Source: Psychromonas sp. SA13A
Lineage (GTDB): Bacteria; Pseudomonadota; Gammaproteobacteria; Enterobacterales; Psychromonadaceae
Assembly: GCF_011378715.1 (NCBI RefSeq)
Contig: NZ_WTKU01000002.1
Span: 248,001-312,000 of the forward strand
Length of the DNA: 64,000 bases
Direction of reading: 5' to 3'
Each line of letters begins with the position of its first letter. The first letter of the stretch is position 1. The notes under the pieces were generated by a model. The model was not told where the DNA came from. It did no database searches and worked only from the letters and a program-made list of their open reading frames with translations. Below, in pieces: positions 56,854-64,000 of the stretch. The translations under genes and the position numbers were made by a program.

Positions 56854-57699
56854 TTAAGGTAAATAACGTGATAAAAGTTGATGGTTTAATTGTATTAAAT
56901 AATCTTTACCAAACGGGCCATTTTCAAGATCTCGTGACAGAAATTCAGGTAAATCTTTATCATACTCATCACTGAAAAATGCAATACCACAAGCAATAGA
57001 AGCAACACTATCAGTATCTCCTCCCAACATGATTGCTCTATCTAATACTTCTGAAAGGGAGCCCGATTGAGATAAAACGGTTAATACAGCATCAATAGTA
57101 TCAATGGCATCACATTCCGTTCGATCGACTTTATCTTCAATAAAGAACTCATTGGTCTGTAAACAGACATACTCAAATAAACCCTGTTTACTACCTAGTT
57201 TGTTAACGAAATAATAAACAGCTAACGCCACGGCTTGAGAGGCTATTATCCCTTCGTGAGTGTTGTGTGTAACAGTCGCTTGAATGCGCGCTTTTTCCAG
57301 CATCTCGGTTTTATCTTTTATTAAACCCAATGGTACCGAACGCATGGCAGAACCATTACGCACACTATCAGCATAGATAGTGTCAATAAATTCATCGGCA
57401 GTCTTTGTCTTTAATAAAAAGTGATAGAAGTTATCTGAGTATGTTTGCCTAGGGTCTCGTTTAAATACTTTTAAAAAATACTCTGCAACTAACAGTTCGC
57501 TCCACGTGTTTTGTACGTTAAGCATTAGCTCACAAATGGCGAGCGTCATTTGAGTGTCATCGGTATAAGAACCTGCTGGCCGTTTATCTAACCAGGGCTG
57601 ATGATATTGTGTAAGACAATGTTTTTCTTCAATATAATCTGTTTCAGTAAATTCAAATCCGGCACCATAAGCATCGGCCATTGCAATAACTAATAACAT
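56854..57699 (-). CDS. ADP-ribosylglycohydrolase family protein
   Basis: A 281-residue DraG/ARH-type protein that would remove ADP-ribose from proteins or small molecules. The dinuclear Mg site motifs are visible: GSYTDDTQMTLAICELML near residue 43 and GGDTDSVASIACGIAF near residue 230; VRNGSAMRSVPLGL and TVTHNTHEGIIASQAVALA are typical. RBS GGAAGG. No partner ADP-ribosyltransferase was recognised in the window. Confidence 0.92.
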   Translation of the reverse strand: MLLVIAMADAYGAGFEFTETDYIEEKHCLTQYHQPWLDKRPAGSYTDDTQMTLAICELMLNVQNTWSELLVAEYFLKVFKRDPRQTYSDNFYHFLLKTKTADEFIDTIYADSVRNGSAMRSVPLGLIKDKTEMLEKARIQATVTHNTHEGIIASQAVALAVYYFVNKLGSKQGLFEYVCLQTNEFFIEDKVDRTECDAIDTIDAVLTVLSQSGSLSEVLDRAIMLGGDTDSVASIACGIAFFSDEYDKDLPEFLSRDLENGPFGKDYLIQLNHQLLSRYLP

Positions 57700-58322
57700 C
57701 TTTTCCTTCCTTGGCCTCTCATCGTATATCCCTTGTATTCAAAAACCAGTATTGTTGGAAGACTATATGATTAGCCGTAAAACAGGAATTTACGGTTAAT
57801 CATTTTCAAAAAAATTGTTTAACAAACAAAATATTCGGGGACTATAGGCAAAATTGTGGTGCATCAATAATAAAACTTATAAGTGATACACTTATATCAT
57901 GAATAATAACAACAGCATAAGAGTTAGTCGCGACTTGTTAGCTACATCAAATTTCAAATAAATTACCATTTTATTTGAATAAAATTTTCCTATTTAATTT
58001 TGGTAAATAATGTCTGTAATAGCATTTTTCATCACTATTATCAGCATTACCTCGATCAACAGTACCTTCATTAAGAATACTTCATCAGCTTACCTTGATC
58101 AAAAATACCCTTTAACATCATTGGTTGGCTCATTTCATTATGGCCTAATCTATTAGTTTATTTTGTGTAGCACTTGGTGGCATATAAATTAAAAGTTAAT
58201 GAATATTCAGGCATTTTATAAAGTATTAGAGCATACCTCTTAAGAGAAGGAAAAAATTAATATCAATTTTACTCAGTAAATAGCATATATCTATATCAAT
58301 GATATTAAAGACACTTTAACTC
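57700..58322. other. 623-base intergenic region with possible antitoxin remnant
   Basis: AT-rich, no full gene. A palindrome ATAAGTG-ATA-CACTTAT (57879-57895) lies just before an ATG at 57899 that opens a 20-codon frame reading MNNNNSIRVSRDLLATSNFK. Operator-like symmetry plus an N-terminus of the SIRVSRDLL type resembles the start of an autoregulated antitoxin gene that is otherwise lost. A 48-codon frame at 58010 has no support. The rest shows nothing recognisable. Confidence 0.4.
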
Positions 58323-60527
58323 ATGTATATTAATTGTCATATTTTCATGAAATTGGTTAAGGCATTTTTATTTTACAAATCTAGGCTCGGTTACTTAGGT
58401 TTTCATTATTATTTATTCTTTATTCTTTATTATTTATTATTAGTAAAAGGATCCGCTGTGTTTGCAGATATTAATGTAAAGGTCATTATTGGATTATTTT
58501 GTTTATCTATAGTTGCAATTTTATCCCACCGATTAGGCATTGTTGATACCAAGTATCCTCTATTAATTAAAAGCAACGATTCTGTAAAACTACTGTTGAA
58601 AAGTGCGCATGTCGATTCACATTTTATAGATAATGCGGGAGTATCTTTACAGTGTAAGTTAACCAATCAAGATGGATATGAGTTTTGTGGTGTAGGGATA
58701 CCATTGACCGATGGCATAAGAAATAATGGTCTAGATTTGAGTGTATACAACCGAATGTCAGTTTCAATAAAATATACCGCACCCGTTGATAATGCCAAAT
58801 TAAAAATTTCATTTAGAAATTTTAACGACAAGTACTCCAATTTAAAAGACTCGGTGTCATTAAAATTTAATAGTATTTCATATAATCCCAATAGGCATAA
58901 ACTTCCTGTCGACATTCCTTTCGACGCTCTTCAAGTTGATAATTGGTGGGTTGAACAATACAAAATTGGCTTCACCAATAGCCAAGTTGAATTAACCAAT
59001 GTTTCTTATTTAGAGATATTAACTGACAGTATGAATGTTATTGGTGATTATAATATTGAAATCCAACGTATCGATTTATATGGAAAATTAATCTCAGAAG
59101 CGAACTTACTCAAATTAATTTTATTAATCTGGTTAATCACGATCATCTTTTTGGTCACGCTACAACGTAATATTTTACAACGAATATCGATTACCGATTC
59201 ATTAACTGGGTTATATAATCGTCAAGGTATCAGTGCCTGGACCAATAAAAAAATATTCATGGGGATGGCTAGACAATGTTTTCATATGTTCTATTTGGAT
59301 CTAGATGATTTTAAAAAAGTCAATGATACCTATGGCCACCAAGTAGGGGATCAGTTATTAATTAGTTTTTCACATTATGTACAAAATTATTTAGATTCAA
59401 TCGAAGGTATTCAATTTACCTTTGCAAGATTATCAGGTGATGAATTTGCATTAGTGGTTATAGGTTTAAAAGATCATCAAATAAAAACTTTTGCTAAAAA
59501 TTTACTTGGGGTTTGGGATGCTCCAATTGCGCTCGAAGAACATGAAACTTACGCCCGTGCTAGTTTGGGTATTGCTAAATTAAGTGCAGATGTAAAAACA
59601 TTTGACGGTTTATTAGCAAGGGCCGATTCAGCAATGTATTACGCAAAAAAAGAAGGTAAGAATTGTTTCAAAGTCTTTAACGAAACAGTTTCACAAGATA
59701 TATTTTTCCGTAAACAAACTGCTGAAAAAATTAAAAATGCCATTATCCACGACCAATTTCATTTAAATTTTATGCCTATATTGGATGCTAAAAGCTTAAA
59801 AGTAGTCAGTGTCGAAGTATTAATTCGGGCTAATACGCATGAATTATTAGGGATTGGCCCCGATGTTTTTATCCCTATAGCAGAAGAATATAACCTAATT
59901 AAAAGCATCGATTTATGGGTTATTGAGACAACGTTTAAAAAAATAACAAAAGAATCCACGTTTTTACAATCACATCCTTTAGTATTTTGTATCAATATCT
60001 CATCTGTAGAGTTACATAATCCAATTTTTGTACAACAACTTACTGAGCTAATGTCGTTATACCAAATAGATCCAACAACAATTGAACTTGAAATAACTGA
60101 AACTTGTTTGGTTGAAGCGGATCTAATGAGTGTCTCAACACTAGAGGAGATACACAATCTAGGTATTCATCTCACATTGGACGATTTTGGAACAGGGTAT
60201 ACGGCATTTTCACAATTGATTAACTACCCTGTAAGTTGTTTAAAAATAGATAAAACGTTTATTGATAACCTAAATTCAGCGGATAAAACAACATCAACTA
60301 TGATCAAAGCGATTCTTTCAATTGCAGAGTCATATCAATTAAAGACAGTCGGAGAGGGGATTGAAACCTATCAACAATACGCTTTCCTATTAGAGCAGGG
60401 CTGCGATATGCTTCAGGGATATTTATTCAGTAAGCCTCTGCTTTGGAAGGATTTAAGGGATATTTTAAGCGATTCTAATCAACAACCGTTTATCCCTAAA
60501 AAAATAGAGTGGCAGAATAGTAAATAA
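58323..60527 (+). CDS. Membrane GGDEF-EAL protein (c-di-GMP turnover)
   Basis: A 734-residue protein. Two N-terminal transmembrane segments (about 26-42 and 52-68), an extracytoplasmic domain (about 75-255) shaped like a carbohydrate- or ligand-binding sandwich, TM3 at 263-281, a GGDEF domain with active-site SGDEF at 371-375 (DSLTGLYNR, DLDDFKKVNDTYGH), and an EAL domain from about 470. The EAL signature reads EVL at 498; later metal and catalytic residues are present (INISSVEL, LEITETCL, LTLDDFGTGYTAF, LKIDKTFI, GEGIET, LQGYLFSKP). Both activities are possible. ATG at 58347 is an alternative start. Confidence 0.92.
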   Translation: MYINCHIFMKLVKAFLFYKSRLGYLGFHYYLFFILYYLLLVKGSAVFADINVKVIIGLFCLSIVAILSHRLGIVDTKYPLLIKSNDSVKLLLKSAHVDSHFIDNAGVSLQCKLTNQDGYEFCGVGIPLTDGIRNNGLDLSVYNRMSVSIKYTAPVDNAKLKISFRNFNDKYSNLKDSVSLKFNSISYNPNRHKLPVDIPFDALQVDNWWVEQYKIGFTNSQVELTNVSYLEILTDSMNVIGDYNIEIQRIDLYGKLISEANLLKLILLIWLITIIFLVTLQRNILQRISITDSLTGLYNRQGISAWTNKKIFMGMARQCFHMFYLDLDDFKKVNDTYGHQVGDQLLISFSHYVQNYLDSIEGIQFTFARLSGDEFALVVIGLKDHQIKTFAKNLLGVWDAPIALEEHETYARASLGIAKLSADVKTFDGLLARADSAMYYAKKEGKNCFKVFNETVSQDIFFRKQTAEKIKNAIIHDQFHLNFMPILDAKSLKVVSVEVLIRANTHELLGIGPDVFIPIAEEYNLIKSIDLWVIETTFKKITKESTFLQSHPLVFCINISSVELHNPIFVQQLTELMSLYQIDPTTIELEITETCLVEADLMSVSTLEEIHNLGIHLTLDDFGTGYTAFSQLINYPVSCLKIDKTFIDNLNSADKTTSTMIKAILSIAESYQLKTVGEGIETYQQYAFLLEQGCDMLQGYLFSKPLLWKDLRDILSDSNQQPFIPKKIEWQNSK

Positions 60528-60797
60528 TAAATAGTAAAATGCATTTCTTATGTAACTAATTAAGCTAACTAGAATAGTACTCTAAACAAAATAAGCCTTT
60601 TAAGATCAAGTTTTTGTTAATGTCATGTTTAATTCTGTTTAAATTACAATAAAGTAACCAAGTTATTATGCGAATCTAGAAATAGCGCCATAGCAATATA
60701 AAGTAACATGTTTTTTTATCATAACAAGTATTGAGCGTGGTCGTTATATTGACTACAATTGCGCAGTTTTATTTTTTCTTATCAAAGGTCTTATATA

Positions 60798-61046
60798 ATG
60801 AACGACACTAAATCTTTACCCGCTTTACCAGATCGCCTATCAGTTGATCCTCGCAGTCCACATCATGTAGCTGAAATTTTTGAACATGAAATCGGTATCA
60901 AACTTAATGGTAAACAACGTTTCGATGTTGAAGAATACTGCATTAGCGAAGGATGGGTAAAAGTACCTGCACATAAAGCATTAGACCGTCGTGGACACCC
61001 ACTAATGAAAACAGTAAAAGGCACAGTTGAAGCTTTTTATGGTTAA
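60798..61046 (+). CDS. DUF3297-like small protein
   Basis: A small soluble protein of 82 residues (MNDTKSLPALPDRLSVDPRS, PHHVAEIFEHEIGIKLNGKQ, EYCISEGWVKVPAHKALDRR) of a widely conserved family of unknown function, DUF3297 as I recall. The start at 60798 fits the family N-terminus and has AAAGG upstream; an in-frame ATG at 60759 is unsupported. It has its own terminator. Confidence 0.88.
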   Translation: MNDTKSLPALPDRLSVDPRSPHHVAEIFEHEIGIKLNGKQRFDVEEYCISEGWVKVPAHKALDRRGHPLMKTVKGTVEAFYG

Positions 61047-61065
61047 AATGCTGAAATTAAAAGTG

Positions 61066-61095
61066 TAGCTAAATGTTTAGCTAAATGATTTTTTG
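61066..61095 (+). terminator. Terminator of the DUF3297-like gene
   Basis: TAGCTAAA / TTTAGCTA (61066-61073 with 61076-61083), short loop, followed by AATGATTTTTT. Confidence 0.7.
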
Positions 61096-61513
61096 TTAGC
61101 CTACTATTAATCAATGAATAGGCGGCTTTCGATAAAAATCGTTTGGGCGTTTAAACTTCAAATTACCTTTTTGTAATACTTACTGTGCAAAAAGGTAATC
61201 TTCATCTGTAGTTAAATCTTTTCTGTATGTTTTTTAGAAAGACCAAAAATTGAATATAAGTTTATTTTTATGTTTAAGTTACATCTTTCTACACAACAGC
61301 ACAGCGTTCATATCTGTATAATTCTTTTGTTCACTGATTAATAAAGCTACTTACCTACAAGCTATACCACTATAAGCAAGTAAGATAAGCATAGAAGCAA
61401 TAGTGTTTTTACTAATTACTAATTACTAATTATTGATTCTCTTAACCGCTTTTTTAGATACTTTCAGTTACTCTCTTAAATGCTCTGGTAAATAAACATC
61501 TAAATAGAAATTT
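61096..61513. other. Intergenic region before the ycaQ-like gene
   Basis: AT-rich, no gene. The main feature is the 12-bp inverted repeat at 61162-61199. ACTAATTACTAATTACTAATTA at about 61409-61430 is a short 8-base tandem repeat. Nothing else recognised. Confidence 0.5.
61162..61199. repeat. Isolated perfect inverted repeat
   Basis: ATTACCTTTTTG (61162-61173) pairs exactly with CAAAAAGGTAAT (61188-61199) around a 14-base loop. It has no terminal T run on either strand and is not next to a stop codon. Confidence 0.8.
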
Positions 61514-62671
61514 ATGAAATCACTCTCTTTATCTCAAGCTAAAAAACTATCATTACTTTCTCAAGGTTTACTTTCAAAAGTTTCAAAGACGGGTAATAAG
61601 CTAGATAAAACATTAGCTGTGTTTAATAAGCTTGGTTATGTGCAAATAGATACAATTTCAGTGGTGCAACGCGCACATCACCACACGCTTTTTAGCCGCA
61701 ATTCTCATTACAACATCGATCATTTAGATCAACTGGTGGCAAATAAAGAAGTATTTGAATACTGGTCGCATGCAGCAGCCTATTTACCCATGCAAAATTA
61801 TCGATTTACTTTGCTACGAAAAGCAGCCCTAAAACGAGGTGAACAAAAACACTGGTTCACCAAAGATAAAAAAATGATGAGTCATGTCCTTACGCGAATA
61901 GAGAGCGAAGGACCATTGATGGCGAAAGACTTTGCATCGCAAAATATTAAAAGTAATGGCTGGGGAGCAAAGCCAACAAAACAAGCGTTAGAAATGTTAT
62001 TTATGCAGGGGGATTTAATGATCACCGAGCGTAAAAATTTTCATAAGGTGTACGATTTAACATCGCGAGTGCTCCCTAATACAATAAATACTTCAATCCC
62101 AACCAATGAAGAACATGGGCAGTTTTTAGTCTTAAATTATCTAAAAGCACATGGATTTGGCACATTAAGTGAAATAACTTACTTACTAAAAAATAGTAAA
62201 GCACAAATAACCCAAGCACTTAATGAGTTAGTAGAGTCGAAGGCAATAGAGCGTATACTTATTAATAAAACACCTTTTTTTACATGTGATAGTGCTTTAA
62301 ATTTACTCAATGATAGGCTCAATAAAAAGCAGGCTAAGATTATTTCTCCGTTCGATAATCTACTCATACAACGAAAAAGAGCCCGTACTATTTTTGAATT
62401 TGATTATTTATTAGAGTGCTATGTACCAGAGGCTAAACGTCAATTTGGTTATTTTTGTTTGCCTATTATATGGGATGGAAATTTAGTTGCTCGCGCCGAT
62501 TGTAAAGTAGATAAAACAGAAAATGTACTCAACGTTAACCATTTACATTTAGAACCTAAATTAAAAAACCAAGAAGCCTTTTTTGAAGCACTTGATATAG
62601 AACTAATCAGTTTTGCTAAATTTAATGGATGCCAGAGGTATGTCATCAACAAAGTATCGAATACACCATAA
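61514..62671 (+). CDS. ycaQ: YcaQ-like interstrand-crosslink DNA glycosylase (HTH_42 family)
   Basis: A 385-residue protein of the AlkZ/YcaQ group, which unhooks alkylation crosslinks from DNA. The N-terminus LSLSQAKKLSLLSQGLLSK and LGYVQIDTISVVQRAHHHTL (with the catalytic Q-I-D), FEYWSHAAAYLP, and the C-terminal PFDNLLIQRKRARTIFEFDY with LLECYVPEAKRQFGYFCLPI match the family. Three winged-helix modules are expected. Length is normal (about 390-410). No neighbouring repair genes. Confidence 0.9.
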   Translation: MKSLSLSQAKKLSLLSQGLLSKVSKTGNKLDKTLAVFNKLGYVQIDTISVVQRAHHHTLFSRNSHYNIDHLDQLVANKEVFEYWSHAAAYLPMQNYRFTLLRKAALKRGEQKHWFTKDKKMMSHVLTRIESEGPLMAKDFASQNIKSNGWGAKPTKQALEMLFMQGDLMITERKNFHKVYDLTSRVLPNTINTSIPTNEEHGQFLVLNYLKAHGFGTLSEITYLLKNSKAQITQALNELVESKAIERILINKTPFFTCDSALNLLNDRLNKKQAKIISPFDNLLIQRKRARTIFEFDYLLECYVPEAKRQFGYFCLPIIWDGNLVARADCKVDKTENVLNVNHLHLEPKLKNQEAFFEALDIELISFAKFNGCQRYVINKVSNTP

Positions 62672-63146
62672 ATGAGACTCAAAGGTTAATTGCCGTAGCT
62701 TTTTTAAAACAGTATCAACCAAAGAAATCGAATCTGTGTACAGAATTTAATGGCTATTTATTAATTTTATGATGAAATTACGAACTGGTTAAGGTAATCA
62801 AATCTTGTGTCGAATCTCCAACTGGTGAAAGCATCAGAAATGAGTATTAATTAAAATATAAATTAACAAATCAAGAAGCTTGTGAATGGGTACTCTTATT
62901 GTCTCGAGAGTGTTAAAAAGCGCAACCTTTAAAAGAGGGACGAAGGCGGTGATTAATATTAAATATAATTATAAAAATAATTTAACTGCTAACGAGCAAA
63001 CCTTTTAATGTGGCTACGGTGAATTCATTACTGGTGTAACATTAGTTGGTGAAATAGTTGTTATTTACTAATAACTAAAAACTAAAAGTTCAATTTCATA
63101 ACACGCCTAAAGGCTACTCAATATTATATATTGGAGCAATGCATAA
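62672..63146. other. 475-base intergenic region before the glutaminase gene
   Basis: AT-rich, with multiple stops in all frames and no credible gene. TTGGAGC (63131-63137) lies about 9 bases before the glutaminase ATG. No repeat or terminator recognised. Confidence 0.45.
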
Positions 63147-64000
63147 ATGATTAATACTATCGATTACCATCATATTTTTTCTGAAATTGCATCTGAATTC
63201 AAAGAGGTTGATGACCTTGGTGCGATCGCAAACTATATACCTGAATTAGGTAAGGTCGATCCAACTAAGTTGGGAGTTCACCTTACTACTGTTGATAACC
63301 AACACTATGCATTTGGTGATGCTGACGAACCATTTTCAATTCAAAGTGTGGCAAAAGTATTATCACTGACATTAGCCTTGAAAATTATGGGCGGAGATCT
63401 TTGGAATCGAGTGGGTGTTGAACCGTCGGGTTCACCTTTTAATTCTTTGGTGCAGCTAGAATATGAAAAGGGCATCCCGCGAAATCCATTCATCAATGCT
63501 GGCGCGATTGTTATTTGTGATATTTTGGTTACTTGTTTGGATGACCCAAAGAATGACTTACTTGCGTTTATTCGAAAAATATCAGGTATTGATAGTATTA
63601 ACTATTCTTCAAAAGTAGCAGAGTCAGAGAAAAAATGCGGTTATCGTAATTATGCACTAGTCAATTTAATGAAAGATTTCGGTAATATTCATAACGACGT
63701 AGATATTGTTTTAGACCTCTATTTCTACCTTTGCTCAATCGAAATGACCTGTAAAGAATTGACTAACGCTTTTATGTTCCTTGCTTCTGGTGGTATGAAT
63801 CCTATTATAAATGAAAGGGTTATTAGCCTTACGAGAACAAAACGGATAAATTCAGTGATGTTGACGTGCGGATTTTATGACGAAGCTGGTGAGTTCGCTT
63901 TTAGAGTCGGTTTACCTGGTAAAAGTGGTGTCGGTGGTGGCATTGTAGCCATACACCCTGGTAAATTTTGTATTGCAGTATGGAGCCCAAAGTTAAATGC
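63147..64000 (+). CDS. glsA: Glutaminase (3' partial)
   Basis: Serine-dependent beta-lactamase-fold glutaminase that converts glutamine to glutamate and ammonia. The frame is open from ATG 63147 to the window end (284 codons), so about 20-25 C-terminal residues are missing. Motifs: catalytic Ser/Lys in FSIQSVAKVLSLTLAL, SPFNSLVQLEYEKGIPRNPF, INAGAIVI, the KCGYRNYAL segment, LASGGMNP and PGKSGVGGGIVAIHPGKFCI. Not E. coli YbaS-like in any obvious special way; closer in style to the YneH form. Confidence 0.94.
   Translation, partial: MINTIDYHHIFSEIASEFKEVDDLGAIANYIPELGKVDPTKLGVHLTTVDNQHYAFGDADEPFSIQSVAKVLSLTLALKIMGGDLWNRVGVEPSGSPFNSLVQLEYEKGIPRNPFINAGAIVICDILVTCLDDPKNDLLAFIRKISGIDSINYSSKVAESEKKCGYRNYALVNLMKDFGNIHNDVDIVLDLYFYLCSIEMTCKELTNAFMFLASGGMNPIINERVISLTRTKRINSVMLTCGFYDEAGEFAFRVGLPGKSGVGGGIVAIHPGKFCIAVWSPKLN

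Noticed and set aside
56778-56975. 65-codon open frame on the plus strand
   Set aside because: Overlaps the ADP-ribosylglycohydrolase gene antisense in its second half and has no ribosome binding site; likely chance.
58010-58156. 48-codon frame starting MSVIAFFITIISITS
   Set aside because: No ribosome binding site, no family resemblance, AT-rich chance frame.
62880-62960. Possible transposase or other gene fragment in the gap before the glutaminase gene
   Set aside because: Short open stretch (ACEWVLLLSREC) ends at a stop after about a dozen codons and matches nothing I recognise.
1-64000. tRNA, rRNA, CRISPR array, insertion sequence
   Set aside because: The gaps between genes were read on both strands; no cloverleaf, spaced direct repeats of CRISPR type, or transposase with terminal repeats was found.

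Overview
The window is a 64 kb stretch of an AT-rich gammaproteobacterial chromosome. Gene content and order (truA-folC-SPOR protein-cvpA-purF, bioA diverging from bioBFCD, dapA-bamC, a long-form purC) and the protein sequences suggest a marine Alteromonadales-type organism, most likely Psychromonas or a close relative. This is inferred from protein character only. No rRNA, tRNA, CRISPR array, insertion sequence or recognisable prophage was seen. Genes truncated by the window edges are topA (5' end missing) and a glutaminase gene (3' end missing).

Layout. 1-9,080: housekeeping genes (topA, truA, folC, a SPOR-domain dedD-like gene, cvpA, purF, asnS). 9,359-14,673: biotin synthesis, with bioA diverging from bioB-bioF-bioC-bioD and a weak BirA-like operator between them. 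14,731-15,201: a small phage-type gene of unknown function. 15,683-24,304: an unusual ten-gene, one-strand cluster, tightly packed with several ATGA stop/start overlaps. It encodes a protein built of five tandem repeats resembling the ribosomal L7/L12 C-terminal domain, a TPR-like protein, six related proteins sharing one N-terminal helix / ELGFxPTFY / C-terminal IPPP core, a charged coiled-coil protein and a PASTA-tailed coiled-coil protein. One core protein carries an OmpA-like insertion and another a PASTA tail. None has a visible signal peptide or membrane segment. This cluster is the best candidate for an undescribed system.

24,594-34,162: ybbN/cnoX, dapA-bamC, a small membrane protein, purC, trmN, a sulfotransferase-like gene with an internal minisatellite, an SDR oxidoreductase and an MDR oxidoreductase facing a LysR regulator. 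34,449-37,612: a TAXI-type TRAP transporter (binding protein plus fused permease). 38,146-39,714: two glutathione transferases.

39,826-48,247: one minus-strand array in transcription order uhpA-uhpB-uhpC-afuA-afuB-afuC. This is a complete UhpABC hexose-phosphate sensing relay placed directly before an AfuABC-type ABC importer, with no uhpT. A divergent ROK sugar kinase follows. 49,659-57,699: a UshA-like nucleotidase without a signal peptide, a carboxymuconolactone decarboxylase-family protein, a TetR regulator, an alpha/beta hydrolase, a small membrane protein, yedI and an ADP-ribosylglycohydrolase. Matching palindromes of the type TGAACGATCGTTCA lie before the GST pair, twice before the decarboxylase-family gene and once before tetR, which suggests a small local TetR regulon for electrophile or peroxide stress. 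58,323-64,000: a GGDEF/EAL protein, a DUF3297-type gene, a YcaQ-like DNA glycosylase and the start of a glutaminase gene.
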